Numbered from the stretch's first letter, positions 41,686 to 51,019 are shown. The stretch: 64,000 nucleotides of DNA from Prevotella sp. UBA2711 (GCA_002354095.1 DEKX01000037.1:66193-130192), one strand, 5' to 3'. The notes: generated from the letters alone by a model not told the origin. Made by a program: numbers and translations.

Positions 41686-43451
41686 CCATTATCCAAATTA
41701 GTGAAGCAGGGGCTGAAGTAGCCAACAGTCTGCGCAGAGAACTACAAGCAGAAATCATTGAACGTTCCGCTGTCGGCAAACAATGGAAGAAGTTCGATGC
41801 CTTTGTGTTCATCGGTGCGATGGGCATTTGTGTTCGCACCATTGCTCCTTACATCGAAGACAAGCATACCGACCCTGCCGTGGTATGTGTGGACACCTTC
41901 GGCAACAATGCCATATCGGTTCTTTCAGGACACATCGGAGGAGCTAATAACCTCGCTACTGAGGTGGCTGCCATTCTGGGGGCTCGCCCTGTCATCACCA
42001 CTCAGAGCGACAATGCAGGACTATGGGCACTCGATACCTTTGCCGAGCGTTTCCATTGGGCGATTGCCAGTGAGGATGATATGAACGAATGTATTTTTGC
42101 TTTCGTGAATCGCCAACCCACTGCCCTGCTGATGGAAATATGCGACGAAGGCACTGACTATCTCGAAAAGACACTCCCTGACCATGTCACCGTTGTCAAG
42201 AGTCTGGCTGAGGTCGATCCTCAAAAATATAGTCTGCTCATCATGGTAACGCCCTACAATCTCTGTCCACCTGCTGGTATGTTAGAGTTGCATTTCGTTC
42301 CTATGATAGCCTCTCTCGGATTTGGATTGGCTAACCATCCTGCCGACTATGAGTGCATCTATGATGAGATAGACGAGACATTGAGCAGTATCGGCATTCT
42401 GCCCTGCTACAAGCGCTACTGCACCATCGATGTGAAGGAGGACGAAGAATTCTGTGCCATGCTGGTTGACGAATATGATGAGGAATTGGTGTTCTATACG
42501 GCAGAACAACTGGCAAAGGTGCAGGTTCCTAATCCCAGCGAGACCGTTCGCAAGCACGTGGGTACTCCCAGTGTCTGTGAGGCAGCTGCTATTCTGGGGG
42601 CTAACAACGGAAAACTAATTGTTCCTAAGGTGAAGGGCAGAAACTGGACTGCTGCACTGGCTATTGATTATAAATATCTCCGTGAACAGAAAGGACATAT
42701 CGAGATTGTGGGAGCCGGTCCTGGCGACCCCGATTTGATATCCGTACGGGGGCGCAAGATGTTGGAACGTGCCGATTTGATTCTGTATGCCGGCAGTCTT
42801 GTTCCCAAAGAACTCACTGATTGTCATAAGCCAGGTGCTATGGTTCGCTCTTCTGCGGATATGACACTCGAGGAACAGTGCTCATTGATGAAACAATATT
42901 ACGACCAGGGGAAATACATTGTACGCCTACATACTGGCGACCCCTGCATCTTTGGAGCCATTCAGGAACAGATGGCTTTCTTCGACCAGAACAGCATGGA
43001 GTATCACATCACCCCTGGCATCTCGTCGTTCCTCGCTGCCGCTGCAGAATTGCAGAGTCAGTTTACGATTCCAGAGCGTTGTCAGACCATCATCCTGACT
43101 CGTGGTGAAGGGCGTACGCCCATGCCTGAAAAGGAACAGCTCCATCTGTTGGCTAAGAGTCAAAGTACCATGTGTATCTTCCTCAGTGCTGCCATCGTGG
43201 ATGATGTGCAGAAAGAGCTCTTAATGGAATATCCCGAAGACACTCCCGTTGCAGCCTGCTATCATCTGACATGGCCCGACCAGCAGATTTTTCGTGGAAA
43301 GCTGAAAGACTTAGCCAAGATTGTTCATGACAACCACCTCACCCTCACCACCATGCTGGTGGTTGGTGATGCCATTGACAACCGCCAAGGGCTCTCCGAA
43401 CTTTATTCCAGTCATTTCTCCCACCTGTTCAGAAAAGGCAATCCATCATGA
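41673..43451 (+). CDS. cobalt-precorrin-5A hydrolase fused to precorrin-4 C11-methyltransferase
   Basis: 592 residues. Residues 1-330 are CbiG (FIGAMGICVRTIAPYI, VSVLSGHIGGANNLATEVA-type motif, then the C-terminal CbiG domain ending near KGRNWTAALA). Residues 347-590 are CobM/CbiF (IVGAGPGDPDLISVRGRKML, LILYAGSLVP, LHTGDPCIFGAIQEQ, TPGISSFLAAAAELQ). The first opens the delta-lactone with loss of acetaldehyde and the second methylates C11, so the fusion joins consecutive anaerobic-pathway steps. Overlaps the genes on both sides. Confidence 0.95.
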   Translation: MQKIAIIQISEAGAEVANSLRRELQAEIIERSAVGKQWKKFDAFVFIGAMGICVRTIAPYIEDKHTDPAVVCVDTFGNNAISVLSGHIGGANNLATEVAAILGARPVITTQSDNAGLWALDTFAERFHWAIASEDDMNECIFAFVNRQPTALLMEICDEGTDYLEKTLPDHVTVVKSLAEVDPQKYSLLIMVTPYNLCPPAGMLELHFVPMIASLGFGLANHPADYECIYDEIDETLSSIGILPCYKRYCTIDVKEDEEFCAMLVDEYDEELVFYTAEQLAKVQVPNPSETVRKHVGTPSVCEAAAILGANNGKLIVPKVKGRNWTAALAIDYKYLREQKGHIEIVGAGPGDPDLISVRGRKMLERADLILYAGSLVPKELTDCHKPGAMVRSSADMTLEEQCSLMKQYYDQGKYIVRLHTGDPCIFGAIQEQMAFFDQNSMEYHITPGISSFLAAAAELQSQFTIPERCQTIILTRGEGRTPMPEKEQLHLLAKSQSTMCIFLSAAIVDDVQKELLMEYPEDTPVAACYHLTWPDQQIFRGKLKDLAKIVHDNHLTLTTMLVVGDAIDNRQGLSELYSSHFSHLFRKGNPS

Positions 43452-45169
43452 TACTGGTATTTGGAGGAACGACAGAAGGACGCAGGGCGGTGGAGGTGCT
43501 GGAGGAAGCAGGTTCACTCTATTATTATAGTACCAAGACCGATGAGCAAGAGATTCACATGCATCATGGCATACACTTGGTAGGAGTGCTTGTGCGTGAA
43601 GCGATGATTGATATTTGTGAAAAACAGTCTATCCGACTTATCATTGACGCTGCCCATCCATTTGCCCAGCATCTCCATCAGACTATTGCCGATGTTGCCG
43701 AGTCATTGGCTATTCCTGTTATCAGATACGAGCGTATCTATCCTCCCCGTGATACTGATGTTGAGTGGATTGATGACTATAGTCAGATTCCTCAGGATAT
43801 TCATTCCCTATTAGCTACAACAGGCGTTCAGAGCATCCAGAAACTAAAACCTCTTGAACAACAGGGCATGAAGATCTACTACCGCATCCTGCCCCGTGAA
43901 TCGTCTATCGATATGGCCTTACAACAAGGAGCTACCGAAGAACAGTTAATCTACTACGAAGACAGCAGTACCATTGAGATAGATGCTGATGCTATTTTAT
44001 TGAAAGAGAGTGGTATTTCTGGCGGTTTTATCGAAAAGGTAAAAGCTGCCAAAGAAAAGGGCATGCGTACTATCGTTTTAAAACGTCCCCAACTCACCAT
44101 TCCCAGTCCGCTATACTCCATTGTCAACGGCCCTCATGGGCTACGACGGGCGGTAGAAAGGTTATTGCCTGAGTTTTATCCGCTGAAGAGTGGACTGACT
44201 ACGGGAACTTGTGCTACAGCGGCTGCTGTGGCAGCTACGCTCCGACTGCTGCATAACGAAACGCCCTCCGAGGTGCCCGTCCGTTTGCCTGATGGTGAGA
44301 CCATCCATGTGTCTGTGGGATATGCCGACGGATATGCCTATTGTATCAAAGAGGCAGGTGATGATCCTGATGTGACGGACGGCATAGAGGTGAGAGCGAT
44401 GGTGGAACCGGCAGAGTCTTTTGAGATAAAAGGTGGCGAGGGGGTTGGTCGTTTCACACTCCCCGGTTTTGATTATCCTCCTGGTGAACCTGCCATCAAT
44501 AAAGGTCCGCGACAGATGATTCGTGACAATATCAAGGAACATGTCAGGGTGACTATTTCAGTGCCCCACGGAGCAGATATTGCCCACCGCACTTTCAATC
44601 CCCGACTAGGCATTGAGGGTGGTATCTCCATCATCGGTGTGTCAGGCATTGTAAAACCCTTCTCCGAAGATGCTTTCATCGAGAGTATTCGTAAGTGTAT
44701 GGAGGTGGCTCAGGCCAGCGGTACGGAAAGGGTGGTCATCAATAGCGGGGCAAAGAGCGAACGGTTTATCAAGGTGAAATACCCTGATCTCCCAGCGCAG
44801 GCTTTCGTGCAATATGGCAACTACATCGGGGAGACCCTGAAGATAGCCAACGAACTCAACATCCCTAAGGTCACGTTGTGCGTGATGATGGGCAAGGCTG
44901 TCAAATTGGCTGCCGGTCAGTTGGATACGCATAGCAAGAAAACCACCATGGACTTATCCTTCATTCAACAGATGCTCCGAGAATCGGATATTCAGATGGA
45001 TATCAGTGACATGACACTGGCTCGCGAATTATGGGAACGGATACCGGCTCATCAGCTAAACGGCTTTGCATCCACCGTCATCATGCACTGTATGGAGCAC
45101 TGCCGACCACTGCTTCCCCAAGGAGAACTAACGATTTTATTAATAGACGAAAATGGCAAAATATACTGA
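43448..45169 (+). CDS. precorrin-6A reductase fused to cobalt-precorrin-5B C1-methyltransferase
   Basis: 573 residues. Residues 1-235 are CbiJ/CobK (ILVFGGTTEGRRAVEVL, IIDAAHPFAQHLH, and LLKESGISGGFIEKVKAA). Residues 240-573 are CbiD (SGLTTGTCATAAAVAATL, DDPDVTDG, GIEGGISIIGVSGIVKP, VINSGAKSERF). CbiD marks the oxygen-independent, early-cobalt route. Order of steps: CbiD first, then CbiJ, the reverse of the domain order. Confidence 0.95.
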   Translation: MILVFGGTTEGRRAVEVLEEAGSLYYYSTKTDEQEIHMHHGIHLVGVLVREAMIDICEKQSIRLIIDAAHPFAQHLHQTIADVAESLAIPVIRYERIYPPRDTDVEWIDDYSQIPQDIHSLLATTGVQSIQKLKPLEQQGMKIYYRILPRESSIDMALQQGATEEQLIYYEDSSTIEIDADAILLKESGISGGFIEKVKAAKEKGMRTIVLKRPQLTIPSPLYSIVNGPHGLRRAVERLLPEFYPLKSGLTTGTCATAAAVAATLRLLHNETPSEVPVRLPDGETIHVSVGYADGYAYCIKEAGDDPDVTDGIEVRAMVEPAESFEIKGGEGVGRFTLPGFDYPPGEPAINKGPRQMIRDNIKEHVRVTISVPHGADIAHRTFNPRLGIEGGISIIGVSGIVKPFSEDAFIESIRKCMEVAQASGTERVVINSGAKSERFIKVKYPDLPAQAFVQYGNYIGETLKIANELNIPKVTLCVMMGKAVKLAAGQLDTHSKKTTMDLSFIQQMLRESDIQMDISDMTLARELWERIPAHQLNGFASTVIMHCMEHCRPLLPQGELTILLIDENGKIY

Positions 45170-45857
45170 TTTGTTCATCGATTACGATGATACCCTCTAC
45201 GACACCTACGGAAATGCGGTGATAGCCTTAAAAGAGGCTTTCGAACTCTTCCACTTGGAACGTTATTTCCCTGACCCACAGGTGTTCTATGATGAATATT
45301 GGAAAACGAATATCGGTCTTTGGACACAATATTCCAAAGGTGAAATCACTCGCGACACACTCATCCTTGAACGATTCCGTCGCCCATTGAGCGTGGGAAT
45401 GGGCGAAGATGCCACCAAGGAAAAGTGTTTGGAGATCAGTGATCGCTTCCTCGATTTATGCGCCTCCAAACCTGGGGTGGTCAGCGGTGCCCATGAATTG
45501 ATGCAATACTTGCAGCGTCGTGGCTATCGGATGCACATGTGCAGCAATGGTTTTCACGAGGTACAGTATAAGAAGTTGGAAGCCTCCCACATGCGCGATT
45601 ATTTCCATACGATTATTCTCAGTGAGGATGCCGGTGCCAACAAGCCCTCGCGTCTGTTCTTTGACTATGCTTTTAAGATAACGGGGGCTTCGCCAGCCAC
45701 CACCCTGATGATAGGCGATAATCTACAAACTGATATCATGGGAGCGCAGGGTGCCGGACTTGACACCATCTTCTACAACCGTTTTCCTGAGCATGAAAAA
45801 TCACAGATAGCCACCTATAGCGTGACACGGTTGAAAGATATCATGCAGATTCTGTAA
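45153..45857 (+). CDS. HAD-superfamily phosphatase, YjjG-like
   Basis: 234 residues. Motif I FIDYDDTLYDT has the nucleophile and acid/base Asp; motif II is MCSNGFHEVQ; motif III Lys is in ANKPSRLFFDYAF; motif IV is MIGDNLQTDIMGA. YjjG relatives hydrolyse nucleotide monophosphates. It overlaps the cbiJ-cbiD gene by 17 bases and is the last gene of the corrin operon. Since no cobC-type alpha-ribazole phosphatase is in the window, it could fill that step; this is only inferred from location. Confidence 0.9.
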   Translation: MAKYTDLFIDYDDTLYDTYGNAVIALKEAFELFHLERYFPDPQVFYDEYWKTNIGLWTQYSKGEITRDTLILERFRRPLSVGMGEDATKEKCLEISDRFLDLCASKPGVVSGAHELMQYLQRRGYRMHMCSNGFHEVQYKKLEASHMRDYFHTIILSEDAGANKPSRLFFDYAFKITGASPATTLMIGDNLQTDIMGAQGAGLDTIFYNRFPEHEKSQIATYSVTRLKDIMQIL

Positions 45858-46895
45858 TTACTCTCCAAAACTCTCCCTGTTTTTCTTCCTAAACAGTACG
45901 GCGGCTATCACGGGGGCACCCACCAGTGCCGTCACACTGTTCACAGGCAGGGCTCCTTCAAACCCTGGCATACGGGCTATGAAGTTGCATACCAATGCCA
46001 ATGCTGCACCACACAGGGCGGTGGCAGGCATCAGGATACGATGGTCGGAACTGCGGAAGATACCTCTTGCCAAATGGGGCACTGCCAGACCAATAAACAT
46101 AATAGGTCCGCAATAGGCTGTTACGATGGCAACCAACACTCCCGAACAGATGATAATCAGCATACGTGCCCGTCCTACGTTCAGGCCGAGATTGGCAGCA
46201 TAGCGCTCTCCCAAAAGCAGCATGTTCATGGGTTTCACCAACAGGAAACTCAAAGGGATGAGGATGCACATCAGTGCAACGAACAACATCATCTCATCAC
46301 CCGATACGCGCGAGAACGAACCCAGTCCCCATACTACAAATGATTTCACATCTTCTTCAGGACTGAGGAATTTCAGCACACCGATAATGGCATTAGCCAA
46401 ATAACCTATCATCACACCGATAATCAGCAGCGTGACATTGCCCTTTACCTGTCTTGCCACCCATACTATCAGCAGCATCACAGCCAAAGCGCCTACGATA
46501 GCAGCTACCGACATAGCGGCATCGCCCAGATAGCCCAGCCGGCTCAGTGCTACACCGCCTAACCTGCCCGACAGTAATACCACGAAGGCTACTCCCAAGG
46601 CTGCACCATTCGAGATACCCAGTACCGACGGACCAGCCAACGGATTGCGGAACACCGTCTGCATCTGCAGTCCGCTTACTGCCAGTCCGGCTCCAGCCGC
46701 AATAGCTGTCAGCACCTGGGGTAGGCGCGATTTCCAGATGATGTTCGTCCATATTTCCGATTCACTTTCCCGCCCGATTAATATATTGCAGACATCCCCC
46801 ACAGGAATCTTGATCGACCCTATCAGCAGATTGACGATAGCCAATACCACAATCGTCAACACCGTCAGCAATATCAAAAGCAGCGTCCGTCTCAT
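45858..46895 (-). CDS. FecCD-family ABC transporter permease, BtuC-like
   Basis: 345 residues with about ten helices and the family motifs LRLPRV-like SRLPQVLTAIAAGAGLAVSGLQMQ, NPLAGPSVLGISNGAALG, and FIGLAVPHLARG in the coupling region. It moves corrinoid or siderophore through the inner membrane. Cobalamin is inferred from its place beside the cob genes and a BtuF-like protein. No ATPase gene follows; the stop abuts the HAD gene's stop on the other strand. Confidence 0.92.
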   Translation of the reverse strand: MRRTLLLILLTVLTIVVLAIVNLLIGSIKIPVGDVCNILIGRESESEIWTNIIWKSRLPQVLTAIAAGAGLAVSGLQMQTVFRNPLAGPSVLGISNGAALGVAFVVLLSGRLGGVALSRLGYLGDAAMSVAAIVGALAVMLLIVWVARQVKGNVTLLIIGVMIGYLANAIIGVLKFLSPEEDVKSFVVWGLGSFSRVSGDEMMLFVALMCILIPLSFLLVKPMNMLLLGERYAANLGLNVGRARMLIIICSGVLVAIVTAYCGPIMFIGLAVPHLARGIFRSSDHRILMPATALCGAALALVCNFIARMPGFEGALPVNSVTALVGAPVIAAVLFRKKNRESFGE

Positions 46896-47998
46896 TTCAA
46901 CAACTGATAGAAGGTTGGTTGGTAATCGCTCTCCACCAGTTCGGGGTGGAAAATAGCCACGAAGTCTTTCAGCAGCACATCGGGCTTCACAGGGGCTATC
47001 TCATAATAGGGTGTCTGCTTCATATTGCAATAGATGACCTTCTTCTCCTTGAAGGCATCAAACAGTTCGTTACGGGGTTCACTGGCTTTCAGCGCCTCAT
47101 ACGAGAAATCGCCAGGATAACTGTTCAGGATGCGCCAATAGTCAGCATGGGCAGCTAAGGCATACACCTTCTCAAACTCCATATTCTCGCCTCCCGTTTC
47201 GTCATCCTTAATCAGATAGTCGGCACCCGCATCGCGGAATATCTGTGCCAGATAGTTCTTACCACCCACCGCATGCCAGTTGCCGTAGTGCATCTCGCCG
47301 CTGATGATGGTCGGCTTCACGCTCAACTTTAAACTGTCAACGCTCAACTTTAAACTTGTATAGCGTTGCTCGATACCTGCAAAGATGTCGTAGGCTTCCT
47401 TTTCCTTGCCGATAAACATACCCACGAACTTTATCCATTCGGCTTGTCCCAATGGGTCGAGTTCCTGATAGCCTAAATGGGGCACCAGCGTGATACCCGT
47501 TTCGCGAATGGCGTCGTAACCGCCTCGCTTGGAGGGCGAAATAAATATCACGTCGGGATTTGCCGCCAGCACCATCTCTGTATCGAAGTTGCCCTCCATA
47601 CCTATTTTCACGATGCGCCCGTCCTTCGTCCGCTTCAGGATATCCTTGTTATAAAGATTCTTCGTACCCGTCAGTCCTTTCACCACATCGTGGGCATCCA
47701 GTATGGTGAAGTTCGAGAGTTGCAAGGCAGTCATGCAGATGGTACTCTTGATGGGCACCACCACTTTCACGTAGTCTGACGGCACCTCCGTTTCCTCCTG
47801 TCTCACCAAGGCGAAGTGATAGTCTTTGCCTACATCCACCAGTCGCACACCGGCACTGTCCTTCACCTGGTAACCTGTAGCATAACGGGGCTTCACCAGA
47901 CTGTCTGCCACCATATCTGTTTCATTCTTTGTCGCTGTCCCTTGCTGACACGAACAGCATATCACAATCATGGCACAAGCCATCAATAGTTTCTTCAT
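46892..47998 (-). CDS. periplasmic-binding lipoprotein, BtuF-like
   Basis: 368 residues. Lipobox CCSC with acylated Cys17. A Class III binding-protein fold: TICMTALQLSNFTILDAHDVVKGL, VLAANPDVIFISP, the GITLVPHLGYQELDPLGQAEWIKFVGMFIG backbone helix and the C-terminal lobe with PGDFSYEALKA. It delivers a corrinoid or siderophore to the BtuC-like permease, whose gene it overlaps by four bases. Residues 215-227 (the LKLSVDSLKLSV stretch) come from a 7-bp repeat array. It overlaps menE by one base, so it is translated with the menaquinone genes. Confidence 0.9.
   Translation of the reverse strand: MKKLLMACAMIVICCSCQQGTATKNETDMVADSLVKPRYATGYQVKDSAGVRLVDVGKDYHFALVRQEETEVPSDYVKVVVPIKSTICMTALQLSNFTILDAHDVVKGLTGTKNLYNKDILKRTKDGRIVKIGMEGNFDTEMVLAANPDVIFISPSKRGGYDAIRETGITLVPHLGYQELDPLGQAEWIKFVGMFIGKEKEAYDIFAGIEQRYTSLKLSVDSLKLSVKPTIISGEMHYGNWHAVGGKNYLAQIFRDAGADYLIKDDETGGENMEFEKVYALAAHADYWRILNSYPGDFSYEALKASEPRNELFDAFKEKKVIYCNMKQTPYYEIAPVKPDVLLKDFVAIFHPELVESDYQPTFYQLLK
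47320..47354. repeat. five 7-bp tandem units inside the btuF-like gene
   Basis: Plus strand: CGCTCAA, CTTTAAA, CTGTCAA, CGCTCAA, CTTTAAA. On the coding strand the rotated units fit NGTTNAN and give KLSVDSLKLSV. Confidence 0.85.
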
Positions 47999-48963
47999 TA
48001 TTCCTTGCTTTGAGTTCTAACCATCTTTTCCGCTTCTGCCCGAGCAGGCTTGCCAGTCTCCGTCAGCGGAATCTTTGCCACATGCAGATACATCCGAGGT
48101 TGCCAATAGCGAGGTAACACTTGCTGACAGACTTCCTTGACATTCGATACATCTGTTGATTCGGTGAGCAGCACTACCTGTTCACCGAATTTCTTATCTG
48201 CCTTTTTGGTAATCAGGAACGGCACTTTCAGATGGGCACTGAGCATTCGCTCCACCTCTTCTATCTGTATCTTGATACCCCCAGAACAGACCACATTGTC
48301 TTTTCTGCCTTTGATGCGAAACTTCCCATCCTTTAGTTCTGCGATGTCGTTGGTCACTAAGATGCCCTCATGCACAGCGGGGGCATGAATCACCAGACAT
48401 TCCTCCTCATTCAGCGACACCTCCACCCCGTCGAAGGGGGTGTACCATTCACTGCGCTCCGCACCGTTCAGTCGGCGCAGGGCTATGTGCGACAGGGTCT
48501 CTGTCATGCCATAGGTACTCCATATATAGTTGGGCATATCTTTCAGGGCATCAGCCAACTCGTCGCTGATAGCCCCACCTCCTATGATGAGGTGACGAAT
48601 CTGTCGCAGTCGCTCTGGTGCCTGTTGTACGAGGTTCCACACCTGCATCGGTACCATCGCGGCAAAATCAATGGCACCTTCCCACTGAGGACACCCTTTC
48701 GGCTCTACGCTGATCAGTCGCAATCCGCAAGTCAAGGCTCTCACCACCATCATTTTTCCTGCGATATAGTCGAGCGACATACAGAGCAGAGCAGTATCGC
48801 CCTCCTTCAATCCCAGAAAATCGCAGGTGATACGTGCCGAAGCCTCCATGCGTCGTTTCTCCACCTGCATCGGTTTCGGCTTGCCCGTCGAACCGCTGGT
48901 ATGCACCCAGACCCATGGCTTATCATTATTCCACTCTGCTATAAAAGCGTCAAGCGACATCAT
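47998..48963 (-). CDS. menE: 2-succinylbenzoate-CoA ligase
   Basis: 321 residues, the short Bacteroidetes form lacking the first 100 or so residues of the usual AMP-binding fold. The P-loop WVHTSGSTGKPKPMQ is near residues 18-32; ALLCMSLDYIAGKMM, STYGMTETLSH and the hinge GRKDNVVCSGGIKIQ follow. It makes OSB-CoA in menaquinone synthesis. Third of the menB-menC-menE series. The stop and the btuF start share a base (TAATG). Confidence 0.92.
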   Translation of the reverse strand: MMSLDAFIAEWNNDKPWVWVHTSGSTGKPKPMQVEKRRMEASARITCDFLGLKEGDTALLCMSLDYIAGKMMVVRALTCGLRLISVEPKGCPQWEGAIDFAAMVPMQVWNLVQQAPERLRQIRHLIIGGGAISDELADALKDMPNYIWSTYGMTETLSHIALRRLNGAERSEWYTPFDGVEVSLNEEECLVIHAPAVHEGILVTNDIAELKDGKFRIKGRKDNVVCSGGIKIQIEEVERMLSAHLKVPFLITKKADKKFGEQVVLLTESTDVSNVKEVCQQVLPRYWQPRMYLHVAKIPLTETGKPARAEAEKMVRTQSKE

Positions 48964-49011
48964 CTGTTACCTATATCTGTTAATATGTTATTATGTCTTA
49001 AAAAACAGTTA

Positions 49012-50013
49012 TTATGTCTTTATTACCAGGCGGTCACCCCGTATTTCCAACGGCATGGGAATATTATCCGTGAAGAGTTGTCCCGTACCCAGTCCTTGTG
49101 GCATACGGATATCAGGACCGTATATCTCCTGTGCCAGTCGGGCAATCGCATAAAGTCCCACATTGCTCTCCAACGCCGATGTAATCCACGAACCGATGCT
49201 CATATCACGTGCTATGTCCACCCATTCCCTGACGCCCATCATACCACCATGCAACGAGGGTTTCAGTATGATGTAAGCAGGTCGGATGATGTTCAGCAAC
49301 TGTCGTTTCTGGTCAGGGTCGTTCACCCCTATCAGTTCCTCGTCGAGTGCAATACGCAGGGGTGCTTCCCGACAGAGTTCTGCCATGTCCGCCCACTGTC
49401 CTGCCTTGATGGGCTGTTCGATGGAGTGCAGCGCATATTGCGAGAGCAGTTCCAGTTTATACAGAGCCTCGTCAAATTTAAATGCTCCATTCGCATCCAC
49501 GCGCAGTTCCAGTTCACGAGGTCCGAAGCGTTCACGAATCTTTTTCAGCAATTCCAGTTCTGCCTCGAAGTCGATGGCACCTATCTTCAGTTTGATACAT
49601 CTGAACCCCTGTTCCAATTTCTGCTCGATGCGCTGTTGCATCTCGTCGAACGTACCCATCCACACCAGTCCGTTGATGGGAATGGAGAAGGCCTCGCCCT
49701 CCGTATCTTCCTTCTTACATCTTACATCATTCAGTGCCGTTTCCATACCAAAGAGCATCGAGGGATAGTCGCGCATTGTTTCATAGTCTATCTTCCCTGT
49801 TCGCTCCACGTCATCACAGAACGTCCTCAGTTTCTCACTATAGTCCGGTATGTCGTCACAACTCAACTGAGGCAATGGGGCACACTCCCCCACTCCCTTC
49901 CTGTTGCCATCCTCCAAATGCAACAGCCATATCTTACGCTCCGTGTACACCCCTCGGCTCGTTCCAGCCGGTTGCTTAAAGTGCAGCACGCGCTCCTCTA
50001 TCGATATCTTCAT
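49012..50013 (-). CDS. menC: o-succinylbenzoate synthase
   Basis: 333 residues, enolase-superfamily barrel. Acid/base Lys in CIKLKIGAIDFEAEL, metal ligands in LRVDANGAF (Asp), SIEQPI (Glu) and LDEELIG (Asp), and the second catalytic Lys in YIILKPSLHGG. These also fit dipeptide epimerases, but location between menB and menE decides for MenC. Residues near 94-101 are encoded by three 7-bp repeats. Overlaps menB by four bases. Confidence 0.92.
   Translation of the reverse strand: MKISIEERVLHFKQPAGTSRGVYTERKIWLLHLEDGNRKGVGECAPLPQLSCDDIPDYSEKLRTFCDDVERTGKIDYETMRDYPSMLFGMETALNDVRCKKEDTEGEAFSIPINGLVWMGTFDEMQQRIEQKLEQGFRCIKLKIGAIDFEAELELLKKIRERFGPRELELRVDANGAFKFDEALYKLELLSQYALHSIEQPIKAGQWADMAELCREAPLRIALDEELIGVNDPDQKRQLLNIIRPAYIILKPSLHGGMMGVREWVDIARDMSIGSWITSALESNVGLYAIARLAQEIYGPDIRMPQGLGTGQLFTDNIPMPLEIRGDRLVIKT
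49713..49733. repeat. three 7-bp tandem units inside menC
   Basis: TCTTACA, TCTTACA, TCATTCA: a short heptamer run in coding sequence. A related (A/T)TCNNAC-type series occurs at 55898-55939. Confidence 0.5.
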
Positions 50014-50867
50014 GGGATTTTAGGATATTGGTCGAAATCGGGTTTACGTTTTTCCAGGAAAGCCTTACCACCCTCCTGCGCTTCATCCAGGAAGTAGTAG
50101 AGCATCGTCGCATCACCAGCCAACTGCTGAATACCAGCCTGTCCGTCCAGTTCCGCATTCAGTCCTGCCTTGATCATACGCAGGGCAATAGGACTGCGCT
50201 CCATCATTTCCTCTGCCCATGCCACACACTCGTCTTCCAACTGCTCCAGGGGCACCACCTTGTTCACCATACCCATTTCCAGAGCTTCCTGAGCCGTGTA
50301 CTGTCTGCACATAAACCATATCTCGCGTGCCTTTTTCTGTCCTACGATACGAGCCAGATAACTGCTTCCGAAGCCCGCATCAAACGAACCCACCTTCGGA
50401 CCCGTCTGTCCGAAGATAGCATTCTCCGAGGCAATCGTCAGGTCGCACACCAAATGCAACACGTGTCCGCCCCCAATGGCATAACCGTTCACCATCGCTA
50501 TCACGGGCTTAGGCAGACGACGAATCTGCATCTGCACATCCAGCACACTCAGACGGGGCACGCCCTCATCATCCACATATCCGCCGCGCCCCTTCACGTG
50601 CATATCGCCACCCGAGCAAAACGCATGTTTCACGTCAGCGAGCGATTTACCCTCCGGCACTTCCGACATAGCCCCCGTCAGCAGCACCACTCTGATCTGT
50701 TGCATCTCACGGCACATGGCGAAAGCCTGCGACAGTTCCAGTGTTGTTTTCGGTGTAAACGCATTCCGGTAGTGCGCCCTATTAATAGTAATCTTCGCAA
50801 TACCATGATATTCTTCGAAGAGAATTTCCTCGAATTTCCTAATCTCTTTCCATTCTCGTTGCATCAT
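50010..50867 (-). CDS. menB: 1,4-dihydroxy-2-naphthoyl-CoA synthase
   Basis: 285 residues from the ATG pair at 50867/50864; a much longer frame reaches past the promoter at 50895-50902. A crotonase with VKHAFCSGGDMHVKGRGGY, NGYAIGGGHVLHLVCDLTIAS, FGQTGPKVGSFDAGFGS and ARIVGQKKAREIWFM, which is the MenB type. It closes the second ring in menaquinone synthesis. First gene of the men-btu series. Confidence 0.95.
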   Translation of the reverse strand: MMQREWKEIRKFEEILFEEYHGIAKITINRAHYRNAFTPKTTLELSQAFAMCREMQQIRVVLLTGAMSEVPEGKSLADVKHAFCSGGDMHVKGRGGYVDDEGVPRLSVLDVQMQIRRLPKPVIAMVNGYAIGGGHVLHLVCDLTIASENAIFGQTGPKVGSFDAGFGSSYLARIVGQKKAREIWFMCRQYTAQEALEMGMVNKVVPLEQLEDECVAWAEEMMERSPIALRMIKAGLNAELDGQAGIQQLAGDATMLYYFLDEAQEGGKAFLEKRKPDFDQYPKIP

Positions 50868-50894
50868 ATCTCTTTTATTTTTAGAATCTATGTG

Positions 50895-50902
50895 CAAAGG
50901 TA
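50895..50902 (-). promoter_or_regulatory. -7 promoter box of the men-btu series
   Basis: TACCTTTG on the minus strand, 28 bp upstream of menB. Confidence 0.7.
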
Positions 50903-51019
50903 CAAAAAAAAATCTAATTCTGTCATTTGGCTCGTTTTTATTCCCCCATTTGGCCATATTCCGTTCTGCCGTTTGTAGAAATATCCCTGCTAAGCGCCAT
51001 TGCTTAACAGGGATTTTCA

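Noticed and set aside
49012..50013. dipeptide epimerase rather than MenC
   Set aside because: Enolase-superfamily residues fit both, but the position between menB and menE with overlapping ends favours o-succinylbenzoate synthase.
48370..50097. 575-residue plus-strand reading frame
   Set aside because: Fully antisense to menE, menC and the start of menB, all of which have intact motifs; composition is rich in His/Gln/Arg as expected of a shadow frame.
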